From the NCBI GenBank assembly GCA_016201865.1, contig JACQCA010000053.1:1-37083 (forward strand): a stretch of DNA of 37,083 nucleotides, given 5' to 3'. Position numbers and translations under genes: made by a program. Below the pieces are notes generated by a model that searched no databases, had not been told where the DNA came from, and worked only from the letters and a program-made list of their open reading frames with translations. Of this stretch, positions 8,399 through 16,462 are shown piece after piece (within the stretch, counting starts at the first letter, position 1; each line of letters starts with the position of its first letter). The stretch comes from Nitrospirota bacterium. GTDB lineage: Bacteria > Nitrospirota > Nitrospiria > JACQBZ01.

Positions 8399-9616
8399 TT
8401 ACTCATACCGAAGCGCCTCGATCGGGTCGAGCGAGGCGGCGCGCCGCGCCGGATACAGTCCGAAGAAGACGCCGATCGCGATCGAGAAGGTAAACGCAAG
8501 CAGGATCGAACTTAGCGAGATGATGGTCGGCCAATGGACAAACGCCGAGACAATCCGAGAACCGACCACGCCCAGGATCACTCCCAGTATTCCGCCGGCC
8601 AGCGACAGGACCACCGCCTCCACGAGGAACTGCAGAAGGATGTCCCGACCCCGCGCCCCCACCGCCATCCGGATGCCGATCTCCCGCGTCCGCTCCGTGA
8701 CCGAGACCAGCATGATGTTCATGATCCCGATCCCTCCGACAATCAGGGAGACCGATGCGATGCTTCCCAAGAGAAGCGTCATCACGCTGGAGGAGGCCTC
8801 GGCGGCGGCGGCGATATCGCTCATGCTTCTGACGGTGAAATCGTCATCCTGGCCGGGCGGGATGTGGTGCCGCTGGCGGAGCAGCAGCCGAACTTGCTCT
8901 TGGGCGACCGCGGCCTCGAGAGGAGAATTGGCTGAAACAAGGATCGCCCCGACGTTGGTCACCCCCATGATCCGTTTCTGGAGAGTTGAGAAGGGAATAA
9001 TCACGGTATCGTCCTGGTCCTGTCCCATGGCCGATTGACCCTTGGGCGAGAGGACCCCGGCCACCTTGAACGGAACATTCCGGATCCGGACGATCTGGCC
9101 GATCGGGTCCCGCGAACCGAACAAATTGTTTGCCACCGTCTTTCCCAACACCGCCGTCTTTGTCGCCCCATCGACGTCCGATTGGGTAAACGGACTCCCC
9201 GATTCAAACGACCAGTCACGAATCGGGAAAAAAGCCGGCGTGCTGCCGGTCACCGCCGTCGACCAGTTCTGGTTTGCGCTCACGACCTGCGCCACGGTTC
9301 GGACAGTCGGCGCCGACAACCATACGGAAGACAACTCCTTTTTGATGGCCCTTGAATCCTCCTCCGTCAGAGTGGTCACGGTCCCCGATCCGGCGTGGAC
9401 TCCTCCCTGGGTCGTGCTGCCCGGAAAAACCATAAGCAGGTTGGATCCGATGCTTGCGATCTGGGCCTCGACCTGGGCCTTGGCGCCCTGCCCGACCGCG
9501 ACCATCGCGATGACGGCGCCGACCCCGATGATGATTCCCAGCATCGTCAGCGCCGACCGCATGGTATTGCGGGCCAGGGCCCTCCCGGCGATCTTGAAGA
9601 CGATCAGCAAATTCAT
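8399..9616 (-). CDS. MacB-type ABC transporter permease
   Basis: A 405-residue permease of the MacB/FtsX class, here a separate polypeptide and not fused to its ATPase. One N-terminal membrane helix (about residues 17-40, MLGIIIGVGAVIAMVAVGQG) is followed by a large periplasmic domain of roughly 230 residues and three C-terminal helices; the GERTREIGIRMAVGA-like segment (TERTREIGIRMAVGAR) between helices 2 and 3 is the mechanotransmission signature. It forms the inner-membrane part of a tripartite pump with the ATPase, the MacA-like adaptor and the TolC-like channel encoded just upstream. Its ATG overlaps the ATPase stop as ATGA. Substrate unknown; macrolides, peptides, siderophores or lipoproteins are possible. 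Confidence 0.93.
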   Translation of the reverse strand: MNLLIVFKIAGRALARNTMRSALTMLGIIIGVGAVIAMVAVGQGAKAQVEAQIASIGSNLLMVFPGSTTQGGVHAGSGTVTTLTEEDSRAIKKELSSVWLSAPTVRTVAQVVSANQNWSTAVTGSTPAFFPIRDWSFESGSPFTQSDVDGATKTAVLGKTVANNLFGSRDPIGQIVRIRNVPFKVAGVLSPKGQSAMGQDQDDTVIIPFSTLQKRIMGVTNVGAILVSANSPLEAAVAQEQVRLLLRQRHHIPPGQDDDFTVRSMSDIAAAAEASSSVMTLLLGSIASVSLIVGGIGIMNIMLVSVTERTREIGIRMAVGARGRDILLQFLVEAVVLSLAGGILGVILGVVGSRIVSAFVHWPTIISLSSILLAFTFSIAIGVFFGLYPARRAASLDPIEALRYE

Positions 9617-10374
9617 GGAACCTCCCCCCTTGCATCTTTTGAAGATTCAAACAATCCCTTTGACAAGACCTCTTTCGCATCGGTGTGACGGGAGACGGGC
9701 CGATCGGAGCGAATGATCCCATCCCGAAAGGCGATGATCCGGGAGGCATAGCGTGCGACATCCGGCTCGTGGGTCACCACCATGATCGTGATCCCATCCC
9801 GATTCAATTCCTGAAAGAGCGCCATGATCTCGACCGAGGTTCGGGTGTCCAGGTTTCCGGTCGGCTCGTCGGCCAGGATCAATTGCGGCCGCATCACCAG
9901 CGCACGCGCGATCGCCACGCGCTGCTGCTGGCCTCCGGAGAGCTGGTTGGGATAGTGGTATCGTCGATCCCCCAAACCCACACGTTCCAGCGCCTCGCCA
10001 GCACGCGCGGCACGCTCGCGGACCGACAGGCCGTCGTACAGGATCGGAAGCTCCACGTTTTCGATCGCGGTCGTCCGGTGAAGGAGATTAAATCCCTGAA
10101 AGACGAACCCGATCTTCTGATTCCGGATCCGGGCGAGATCGTTCGGTTTCAGCCCTCCGATTTCCACGCCGTCTAAAAGATAGCGGCCGCGGCTCGGCCG
10201 GTCCAGGCAGCCGAGAATATGCATCAAGGTTGACTTCCCCGATCCCGACGGCCCCATGATGGCGATAAACTCCGCCCGGGTTACAGAAAGAGAGATCCCT
10301 TTCAACGCGGCCAGTTCGATCTCGCCGGTTCGATAGATCTTCCAGAGATTTTCGGTCTGGATCAGCGGCGGCAT
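9613..10374 (-). CDS. MacB/LolD-type ABC transporter ATPase
   Basis: The 253-residue nucleotide-binding subunit of the adjacent MacB-type transporter. Walker A (GPSGSGKST) is at about residues 43-51, the Q-loop region is FVFQGFNLL, the ABC signature LSGGQQQR lies at about 144-151, Walker B is [13 protein letters not shown] and the switch His is in VVTHEPD. This DEPTGNLD form is typical of the lipoprotein/MacB exporter class. The start at 10374 is preferred over in-frame codons further upstream, which would overlap the adaptor gene; it lies 7 bases after the adaptor stop. The C-terminal 30 residues form a charged extension beyond the core. Confidence 0.95.
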   Translation of the reverse strand: MPPLIQTENLWKIYRTGEIELAALKGISLSVTRAEFIAIMGPSGSGKSTLMHILGCLDRPSRGRYLLDGVEIGGLKPNDLARIRNQKIGFVFQGFNLLHRTTAIENVELPILYDGLSVRERAARAGEALERVGLGDRRYHYPNQLSGGQQQRVAIARALVMRPQLILADEPTGNLDTRTSVEIMALFQELNRDGITIMVVTHEPDVARYASRIIAFRDGIIRSDRPVSRHTDAKEVLSKGLFESSKDARGEVP

Positions 10375-10381
10375 ACTTTCA

Positions 10382-11581
10382 TCAGAACCGCATGAACGGC
10401 GGTCTGCTCCCTCCCTGCGATGAGCTGTTCTTTCGGATCCTTTCAATAATCAATTCATCGCCCGGCTTCAACGCCCCTTCGACCGCCTCGGTGAAGCTCC
10501 CGTCGCTTAGCCCCAAGGTCACGGGTATCGGAACTTCCTTGCCGTTCTTGAAAATCCAGACATTGGCGGTGTCGGCCTTCCCGGATTTGGACTGGGCCTC
10601 CAGACCGGAGGCCTTTTGGGGGCTGTAACGGAGCGCCGCATTGGGAATTTTAACGGCATCGTCCTTGTGGCCGACCTTGATCGTGATGTTGGCCGTCATT
10701 CCCGGCTTGAGTTTAAGATCGGGATTCTTGACCCGGATGATCGCGTCATAGGTCACGACATTCTGGACGATGAGCGGCTGATTATAGATGTCGTGGACCG
10801 TCCCATGAAACGGGCTTTCGGGATAGGCGTCCACGGTGAACTCGGCCTCCTGCCCGACACGGACCTTTCCGATGTCGGCCTCATCCACGCTGGTATCCAC
10901 CTGCATCTCGGTCAGGTCCTGTGCGATGGTGAAAAGGGTCGGGGCCTGAAGCGAGGCGGCCACGGTCTGGCCGACATCCACATTCCGGGAGATGACGATC
11001 CCGTCCACTGGCGATCGGATCGTCGTGTAACGAAGATTGGTCTCGGCGAGCCTCAGGGCAGCCTGATCCTGCATGACCTGCGCCTCGGCGGCCTTCTGTC
11101 CGGCGAGGGCGGAGTCAGAGGCCGTCTGCGCGGCATCCTTATCGCTCTGGGAGACCAGGTTTTTGGTGAGAAGCTCCTCCATCCGGCCGAGGTTTCGCTT
11201 GGCATCCGTCAGGACGACCCGCGCCTTTTCAGAGTTGGCCTCGTCATTCGCCAGCTTCGCACGGGCCTGCGCCACCTGGGCTTCAAGAAGGGACGGGTCG
11301 ATCTGGGCCACGATCTGGCCTTTTTTCACACGGGAATTGAAATCGGCGAAGAGCCGTTGGATCGTCCCGGAGACCTGGCTCCCCACCTGAACGGTGACGA
11401 CCGCATTGACCTTTCCGGTCGCCGAAACGGCGGCCGTGATCTCTCCACGCCCCACCTTCGCGGTCTTGTACTGCGCGGCCGGCTCACCGCCCCGAAAGAA
11501 GACGATCCACGCGAGGACGACGACGGCCACAAGACCGACGAGAAGGAGCCATTTTTTTCCAAACAGATCAAAACGCATCAT
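10382..11581 (-). CDS. MacA-like periplasmic adaptor (membrane fusion protein)
   Basis: A 399-residue HlyD/RND-type adaptor linking the MacB-like transporter to the TolC-like channel. An N-terminal membrane anchor (about residues 9-28) is followed by the lipoyl half-motif with VGSQVSGTIQRL, a long helical hairpin (about 95-190) rich in Ala, Glu and Lys, the second lipoyl half (YTTIRSPVDGIV), a beta-barrel domain and a membrane-proximal domain. GGAGAG stands 5 bases before the first of two adjacent ATGs (11581, 11578). The tail ends in a Ser/Gly/Arg/Pro-rich stretch. It lies 13 bases downstream of the tolC homologue in the same operon. Confidence 0.94.
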   Translation of the reverse strand: MMRFDLFGKKWLLLVGLVAVVVLAWIVFFRGGEPAAQYKTAKVGRGEITAAVSATGKVNAVVTVQVGSQVSGTIQRLFADFNSRVKKGQIVAQIDPSLLEAQVAQARAKLANDEANSEKARVVLTDAKRNLGRMEELLTKNLVSQSDKDAAQTASDSALAGQKAAEAQVMQDQAALRLAETNLRYTTIRSPVDGIVISRNVDVGQTVAASLQAPTLFTIAQDLTEMQVDTSVDEADIGKVRVGQEAEFTVDAYPESPFHGTVHDIYNQPLIVQNVVTYDAIIRVKNPDLKLKPGMTANITIKVGHKDDAVKIPNAALRYSPQKASGLEAQSKSGKADTANVWIFKNGKEVPIPVTLGLSDGSFTEAVEGALKPGDELIIERIRKNSSSQGGSRPPFMRF

Positions 11582-11594
11582 TATTCTCTCCGCA

Positions 11595-12923
11595 TTATTG
11601 TCTACGACCCATGGCCTTCTGCAGCCGGGACTCGGCCACCCGGTAGTCATAAAGAGCCTGGACCCGGGTGGTCTTGGCGTTTGTCAGCAGCACCTGTGCA
11701 TCGGTCCGCTCCACCGAGGCTCCCAGGCCGGCTTGGAAACGCCCGTTGGCCAGGTCGAGATTCTCCTCGGCCTGGCGAACCACGACCTCCGAGGTCTGAA
11801 CCCGTTCCTCGGCTTCTTTGAGGTTTGAAAAGGCCTGATGGATTTCCAGGATAATATTCTGCCGAAGGACCTCTTCGTTGGCGCCGATCACGACCAAATT
11901 GGCGCGAGCCTCGGCGACCTGGGATTGCGTCAGGTAGCCGGAGAAAATCGGAAAGGTCAGATTCACCCCCGCGTCCCAATTCCAGACGAGCGGGAAGTCC
12001 TGTCCGCGATAGGTGTAGTCCGCGATGCCGGAGAGAACCGGGAAATAACTCCGTTGGGCGGATCGAACCGATGCCTCGGCCGCACGGCGCTGCGCCGAAA
12101 AGGACAAGAGCTCCGGCCGAGTCGTGAGCGCTGCCCCAACGGCCTGACCTTCGGAGATCTCGACCTTCTTGAAACCCAACAGCTCTTCTAATTCGCCGAT
12201 CGGTCGGTCGGGCAGGCCCATCGCGTTGGCCAAGGTCGCACGGGCCACCTCTTCGGCATTCCGCGCCTTGATGAGATCGAGCCGCGCGTTGGTGAGATCC
12301 ACTTCGGCCTTCGTGACGTCGAACCGGGCGCGGGTGCCCGCTCGGTGGAACCCCTCGACCTGCTCAAGATGAAGCTCAAACTGCCGGACCGTCTCCTCAT
12401 CGACCTGAACCAGGCGCCGGGCCGCCAGGAGACCGAAGTAGGCCACCTTGACGTTGACCGCGACGGTTTGCCGGGAGGCCTCTTCACTCAAATCACTTCC
12501 CTGCAAATTCTCACGGGCCGACTCCACCGCGGCGTCGGTTTTTCCGAAATCATAAATCAGTTGCTCAAGCGAAAGGTTGGCCGAGTAGTTGTTAAACGCC
12601 GTATTGGAGCGATCCGAAGATGTATTGGAGCTTCCCGAAAGCGTGGATGGGGCGGTATTGGCGGTTGCACGGCTGTAATCGGATCGGAGTTTGAGCTGGG
12701 GAAGAAAGTTCGCCCGCGCTTCTCCCACGCGTGCCTGCTGAACCTGCAACGCTCCCCGCGCAGCCAGAAGACTGGGATGATGACTCAGCGCGATCTCGAC
12801 GACCTCTTGCAGTGTCAATCGACCGACCGTTGCCGAAGGTTCTTCCGCAAAGACATCCGTTGAAAAAACGCACATGATAATAAGAACCCCCAAGCCGAAT
12901 ATTTGATGACGATTCAGTTCCAT
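11595..12923 (-). CDS. TolC-family outer membrane efflux protein
   Basis: A 442-residue outer membrane channel of the TolC family. A signal peptide covers about residues 1-24 (hydrophobic core IFGLGVLIIMCVFS, cleavage near DVFAEE). Two repeated helical/beta halves follow: the first with the ALSHHPSLLAARG start and the second starting with TTRPELLSFSAQRRAAE, both typical of the family. AGGTGA precedes the ATG at 12923; forty additional in-frame codons upstream are ignored because the signal peptide starts here. It is the first gene of the four-gene efflux operon and has its own promoter at 13042-13073. Confidence 0.94.
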   Translation of the reverse strand: MELNRHQIFGLGVLIIMCVFSTDVFAEEPSATVGRLTLQEVVEIALSHHPSLLAARGALQVQQARVGEARANFLPQLKLRSDYSRATANTAPSTLSGSSNTSSDRSNTAFNNYSANLSLEQLIYDFGKTDAAVESARENLQGSDLSEEASRQTVAVNVKVAYFGLLAARRLVQVDEETVRQFELHLEQVEGFHRAGTRARFDVTKAEVDLTNARLDLIKARNAEEVARATLANAMGLPDRPIGELEELLGFKKVEISEGQAVGAALTTRPELLSFSAQRRAAEASVRSAQRSYFPVLSGIADYTYRGQDFPLVWNWDAGVNLTFPIFSGYLTQSQVAEARANLVVIGANEEVLRQNIILEIHQAFSNLKEAEERVQTSEVVVRQAEENLDLANGRFQAGLGASVERTDAQVLLTNAKTTRVQALYDYRVAESRLQKAMGRRQ

Positions 12924-13041
12924 GCTATCACCTCGTGATTCGCATTTTGATGCGGAAGGAAGACCCGAGTGGAATAGGCCGGGGCATTTCCAACGCAAAA
13001 CGTCTTCGAGGGCGGTTGACGCCGTCAAATGCATTGGTTTC

Positions 13042-13073
13042 AAGAATACTCCGAAACCCTCACCTTTTTCAAG
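13042..13073 (-). promoter_or_regulatory. tolC-operon promoter, copy 2 of a 32-bp repeated promoter
   Basis: Minus strand TTGAAA, an 18-base spacer and TATTCT, matching the proC promoter at 8356-8387 in 28 of 32 bases. The predicted start leaves a leader of roughly 110 bases before the tolC homologue. The shared spacer suggests common regulation or a recent duplication of the promoter. Confidence 0.65.
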
Positions 13074-13130
13074 CTGGAGAAGGGCCCCGCCAAACAGGGC
13101 TTCTGATTTAAGCGGGATAAATAGGCTTTG

Positions 13131-13871
13131 TCAGGCGTACAGATGGGCAACGTATTTTTCGTAGCCGTTGTAGAGAAGCGTCGGACGGCGCTCGCCGGTG
13201 CCGATCATCTTTTCAGTCGCCTGGGACCATCGGGGATGGGGAACCTCGGGGTTGACATTTGCCGGAAAGTCATACTCTTCCGGAATGACCGTATTCCAGA
13301 ACGTGCGCGGCCGCTGTTCCGTAAACTCGATCCGGACGATCGACTTAATGCTCTTGTAACCGTACTTCCACGGAACGACCAGCCGCAGCGGCGCGCCGTG
13401 CTGCTTCGGAAGCGGGTGGCCGTAGATTCCGGTCACGAGCATCGTGAGCGGGTTGACGGCCTCTTCCATCGTCAGCCCCTCGGTATAAGGCCAGGGGGCG
13501 TTCCAAGTGAAGGGATTTGATCGACGGGCCGGATGGAAGGTCGTGAACCGGATGAATCGAGCCTTCGAGAGGGGTCGGACAGTGTCGATGAAAGCCTTCA
13601 TCGGGAAGCCGGTCCAAGGCACGGCCATCGCCCAGGCCTCGACGCAACGGTGGCGGTAGAGCCGCTCTTCCATCGGCATTAATCGGAGCAGATCGTCCGG
13701 ATCGAAGGTTATCGGCTTTTCGACAAGCCCGGAGATTTCGATTGTCCAGGGCCGGACCGAAAATTTTTCAACCTTCAGATAGACGTCGTCCTTGTCGCTT
13801 GAGAATTCGTAAAAATTATTGTACCGGGCCGCGTCCGGAATCTCCCAGCCTTTAGGAATTCGGATCAGCAT
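13131..13871 (-). CDS. MsrP/YedY-like molybdopterin oxidoreductase subunit without a signal peptide
   Basis: A 246-residue sulfite-oxidase-fold protein close to MsrP (YedY), the molybdenum catalytic subunit of periplasmic methionine sulfoxide reductase. It has RHRCVEAWAMAVPW with the Cys that ligates molybdenum (about residue 76), the YNNFYEF block, GAPLRLVVPWKYGYKSIKSIV and the HPRWSQATEKMIG tail motif. It begins MLIRIPKGW, right where the mature MsrP core starts, and lacks the Tat signal and about 60 N-terminal residues; a stop codon lies four codons upstream in frame, so no longer form exists. It follows a second Mo subunit that does carry a Tat signal (37 bases upstream), so export as a passenger is possible. 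The substrate is inferred from similarity only. Confidence 0.85.
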   Translation of the reverse strand: MLIRIPKGWEIPDAARYNNFYEFSSDKDDVYLKVEKFSVRPWTIEISGLVEKPITFDPDDLLRLMPMEERLYRHRCVEAWAMAVPWTGFPMKAFIDTVRPLSKARFIRFTTFHPARRSNPFTWNAPWPYTEGLTMEEAVNPLTMLVTGIYGHPLPKQHGAPLRLVVPWKYGYKSIKSIVRIEFTEQRPRTFWNTVIPEEYDFPANVNPEVPHPRWSQATEKMIGTGERRPTLLYNGYEKYVAHLYA

Positions 13872-13908
13872 GGGTCGGCTCCGTCAAGGGTTTTGTGTCG
13901 CCGGAAAC

Positions 13909-14676
13909 TCAAATCCCAGCATACCATTCATATCCCTGGTCCTCCCAATAACCCCCGTTCCCGCCACCGATCGCCACCAGGTTATCGACCAACTCGATCC
14001 GCATAATATATTTGGCCATCTTATAGCCGAGCTGACGTTCGAGCCGAAGACGGATCGGCGCGCCGTGCGCGATCGGGAGAACCTGATCGTTGATTGCATA
14101 TGCCAGGAGGGTTTGTGGGTGATAGGCGTCGTCGAAATCGATGCTCTCGTAATAGTTCTGGCCCGACTCATCCGGATCGGCGCAGTGGAAGACGACATAG
14201 CGCGCCGAAGGAAGAGGGCGAACCCGATTCAATAGCTCACTGAGCGGAACGCCTTTCCATTTCGCGATGGCGCTCCATCCTTCGACGCAATCGTGACGGG
14301 TGATCTGCGTGCGGGACGGAAGCCGGCGCAGCTCGGAAAGCGAAAACTCGGCCGGCCGCTCGACTAAACCCGAAACGGTCAGCTTCCAGTCGGCGAAATT
14401 GTTTTTGGCCAAGACTTGGTAGTCCGGATTATTCGGATCGATATTCCCGTTGGTCGGGAAAACGGCCGAGCGATCGGCTTCGGTATACTCACGAGCCATC
14501 GCCTTTCGCGGTGTGATGAGACGCTGGACTCTCCGGGTCAAGCCTTCGGCGCTGCCCAGAATTCCAGGAAACCACTCGGACCGCGAAAGCTTATCGCAAC
14601 CGGCCAGAAGCATCAGGCCGACGGCCTGAGCGGACCGAATCATAAAACGCCGACGGTCAATTCGTTTCTTGATCAT
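13909..14676 (-). CDS. Tat-exported sulfite-oxidase-family molybdopterin subunit (lipoprotein)
   Basis: A 255-residue molybdopterin-binding oxidoreductase domain. The N-terminus has a twin-arginine motif (DRRRFMIRS) followed by a hydrophobic stretch and a lipobox LLAGC, so it is predicted to be Tat-exported and lipid-anchored at about Cys27. The catalytic core has TRHDCVEGWSAIAKW with the Mo-ligand Cys, the SIDFDDAYHPQTLLAYA block and HGAPIRLRLERQLGYK. It overlaps the cytochrome b gene by 20 bases and precedes the signal-less MsrP-like gene. Together these form a membrane-anchored Mo reductase or oxidase module; electrons would come from or go to the quinone pool through the cytochrome. Substrate not known. 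Confidence 0.9.
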   Translation of the reverse strand: MIKKRIDRRRFMIRSAQAVGLMLLAGCDKLSRSEWFPGILGSAEGLTRRVQRLITPRKAMAREYTEADRSAVFPTNGNIDPNNPDYQVLAKNNFADWKLTVSGLVERPAEFSLSELRRLPSRTQITRHDCVEGWSAIAKWKGVPLSELLNRVRPLPSARYVVFHCADPDESGQNYYESIDFDDAYHPQTLLAYAINDQVLPIAHGAPIRLRLERQLGYKMAKYIMRIELVDNLVAIGGGNGGYWEDQGYEWYAGI

Positions 14677-15628
14677 GATGGTCGACTCCCAATTCCGCGA
14701 TGTGATACCGTCCGATCAGCATGGAACGGAAATTGTTCCAAAGCCCGGTCACGGCCACCATAAAAAGATGGATCGCGACAAATCCGACAAACGCAAAGCA
14801 AACGACAAAATGGATCGTTCTCGCCGATTGCCGTCCGCCGAAAAGGGTGAGAAGGCCCGGAAAGGCCGCGTCGAGTCCCGGGGACATCGTCATTCCGGTC
14901 AAGAGGATCAGCGGCCCCAGACCGAAGACCACGCCGGTGTAGGCGAGCTTTTGGAGTACATTGTAACGGGCCGCCTCTTCCCCCTTCGGATGGCGAAACA
15001 AAAGATGATCCCGCACCGCGCGTCCGATGCCGCGAAGGTCTTTCGGGAACGGAATCAGGTCTCGATCAAGATGCCGGCTGAGGAGGGAGTAGAGGCCGAA
15101 GAGAAGTCCGTTGAGGACAAAGACCCATGCGAAGAAAAGATGCCAACGACGCCCCATCGCCAGCCATTGATGGCTTGGAATCGTGACCCAGGTCGGAAAC
15201 CCGCGACGATGAATCTGCCCGGCGGAATCTCTGGAGGCCCCCAGCCATCCCGTGGTGTCGAACGAATATCCAAAAACTGCGGTGATCCCCCGGATCTCGC
15301 CGGAGTCGGAAAAAACCGTGTCAAGCGAAAGAATCGGCCGGTCACGATCCGAACGCTCTCCAAGGTAGAGGGCCGGATGGGCGTTGAAGATCTGAAGACC
15401 GCTCATGACCAGAATCGGAAGGCAGAGGACATTGACCCAATGGGCCAGTCGGACGGGAACGGTATGACGATAAATCCAGCGGACAGCCGGAGCGTGAGAG
15501 TCGGTGGGAACCGGCGGTTCCGTGACGGGCAACTCGGATGGAATGGCAGAGGGTCTGATCTCTTCTGAACGATTCTCTGATTCCGGTGCTTCAGAGGGCT
15601 CGATCCGGTTGTCATTGGAGTCCGACAT
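14657..15628 (-). CDS. Cytochrome b561-like membrane subunit
   Basis: A 323-residue di-heme cytochrome b-type protein, similar in style to the b subunits of hydrogenases, thiosulfate reductases and YedY-like modules, and distinct from the small MsrQ/YedZ. About 55 acidic and proline-rich residues precede the first helix (VPVRLAHWVNVLCLPILVM). Further helices are near residues 175-195 (RRWHLFFAWVFVLNG), 230-255 and 270-300 (ARTIHFVVCFAFVGFVAIH). The His residues in these helices are suitable heme ligands. An unusually long loop lies between helices 1 and 2. The start at 15628 has GGGGAG upstream. It heads the three-gene molybdoenzyme operon. Confidence 0.88.
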   Translation of the reverse strand: MSDSNDNRIEPSEAPESENRSEEIRPSAIPSELPVTEPPVPTDSHAPAVRWIYRHTVPVRLAHWVNVLCLPILVMSGLQIFNAHPALYLGERSDRDRPILSLDTVFSDSGEIRGITAVFGYSFDTTGWLGASRDSAGQIHRRGFPTWVTIPSHQWLAMGRRWHLFFAWVFVLNGLLFGLYSLLSRHLDRDLIPFPKDLRGIGRAVRDHLLFRHPKGEEAARYNVLQKLAYTGVVFGLGPLILLTGMTMSPGLDAAFPGLLTLFGGRQSARTIHFVVCFAFVGFVAIHLFMVAVTGLWNNFRSMLIGRYHIAELGVDHHDQETN

Positions 15629-15722
15629 TGAAGCTCCCCTGCCCGCATTCATTCAATTCATAGTACGATGGTGTTCAGTCAGATCATCCGGCCAGGATAA
15701 GATAAGGTCATTTTACCGTTGC

Positions 15723-16241
15723 CTATTGTGCTTCGGCAAGGAGATTCTGAATCATCCTTTCGGTTTCTGCATAGCTTCCCTCCCCCACCCGGATGTACCG
15801 TATAACACCCTGTTTGTCGATCAGATAAATGGCCGGCCAGTAATGGTTTTGATATTGATTCCAGATGGTGAAGTCGTTATCGATGGCCACGGCGTAGGGG
15901 ATCTTTTTTTCTTGGACATACCTTTTGACGGCATCCACCTCCTTCTCATACGAGAACTCCGGAGTGTGAATTCCGATCACGACGAGCCCGCGGTCCGCAT
16001 AGGTCTGGTGCCACTTTTTAATCTGGGGCTCCACGTTCCTGCAGTTGTAGCAGCCAAACGTCCAAAACTCGACCATGACCACCTTCCCTCGAAGGCCGCT
16101 CAGCAATTGGGGATCTGAATTGATCCATACGGGGCTGATGATCTCGGGGGCCTTTTGGCCAACAAATGCGACGGCCTCGTCGAAATGGATCAACAGCATG
16201 CCGAAAATGATTGCTACGAACCCTCTCAGGAGCATCGTCAT
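15723..16241 (-). CDS. Exported thioredoxin-like protein (TlpA/DipZ C-terminal type)
   Basis: A 172-residue thioredoxin-fold protein with an N-terminal hydrophobic segment (residues 4-19) that should export or anchor it. The redox motif is CYNC (Cys64, Cys67) in EFWTFGCYNC, and the cis-Pro lies in YWPAIYLID near residue 138. The EFSYEKEVDAVKRYV and IDNDFTIWNQYQNHYWPA segments are typical of the DipZ C-terminal thioredoxin domain. Its ATG overlaps the stop codon of the small secreted Met-rich peptide gene as ATGA. A role in supplying electrons to, or forming disulfides in, the neighbouring periplasmic Msr proteins is plausible but inferred. Confidence 0.88.
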   Translation of the reverse strand: MTMLLRGFVAIIFGMLLIHFDEAVAFVGQKAPEIISPVWINSDPQLLSGLRGKVVMVEFWTFGCYNCRNVEPQIKKWHQTYADRGLVVIGIHTPEFSYEKEVDAVKRYVQEKKIPYAVAIDNDFTIWNQYQNHYWPAIYLIDKQGVIRYIRVGEGSYAETERMIQNLLAEAQ

Positions 16242-16360
16242 TTCATCATCTCCTTGCCTTTATCTTTCTCCATCATCTCGCCATGGCTCTGCGATCCTGT
16301 AAAACCGAGGACCATGACCAAGAGTACAGAACCCAGGTGAATCCTCTGGATATTTCGCAT
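16238..16360 (-). CDS. Small secreted Met/Lys-rich peptide (40 aa)
   Basis: A 40-codon gene easily missed because of its size. AAAGGAGG precedes the ATG at 16360 by about 8 bases. The product starts MRNIQRIHLG, has a hydrophobic core (SVLLVMVLGFTG) and continues SHGEMMEKDKGKEMMK, then TGA. The signal peptide plus HGEMMEK is clearly paralogous to the N-terminus of the Met-rich protein at 18532-19101 (GHGEMMEKEKG). If cleaved near Ser/His, the mature peptide is about 15 residues with four Met and four Lys. Its stop overlaps the thioredoxin-like gene. It could be a degenerate remnant of a longer Met-rich protein or a true scavenging peptide. Confidence 0.75.
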   Translation of the reverse strand: MRNIQRIHLGSVLLVMVLGFTGSQSHGEMMEKDKGKEMMK

Positions 16361-16390
16361 CTGGAATCCTCCTTTAAAATGCTTTGGTGA

Positions 16391-16425
16391 GAGGAAAAGC
16401 GGCCGGCCTCAGATGAGCCGGCCGC
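16391..16425 (-). terminator. Rho-independent terminator after the tandem-domain secreted protein
   Basis: GCGGCCGGC and GCCGGCCGC arms (16399-16407 and 16417-16425) form a 9-bp GC-rich stem around a short loop, followed on the minus strand by TTTTCCTC. It lies 38 bases after the stop of the 16463-17449 gene and would separate it from the small peptide gene downstream. Confidence 0.8.
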
Positions 16426-16462
16426 CGAGTCCGTTATGTCTGTTTCCCAGGCAGGGCACCGG

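Noticed and set aside
10616-11821. Open frame of about 400 codons on the plus strand
   Set aside because: It is antisense to the well-supported macA-like and tolC-like genes, is rich in Arg, Gly, His and Asp without any motif, and reflects high GC codon use of the real genes.
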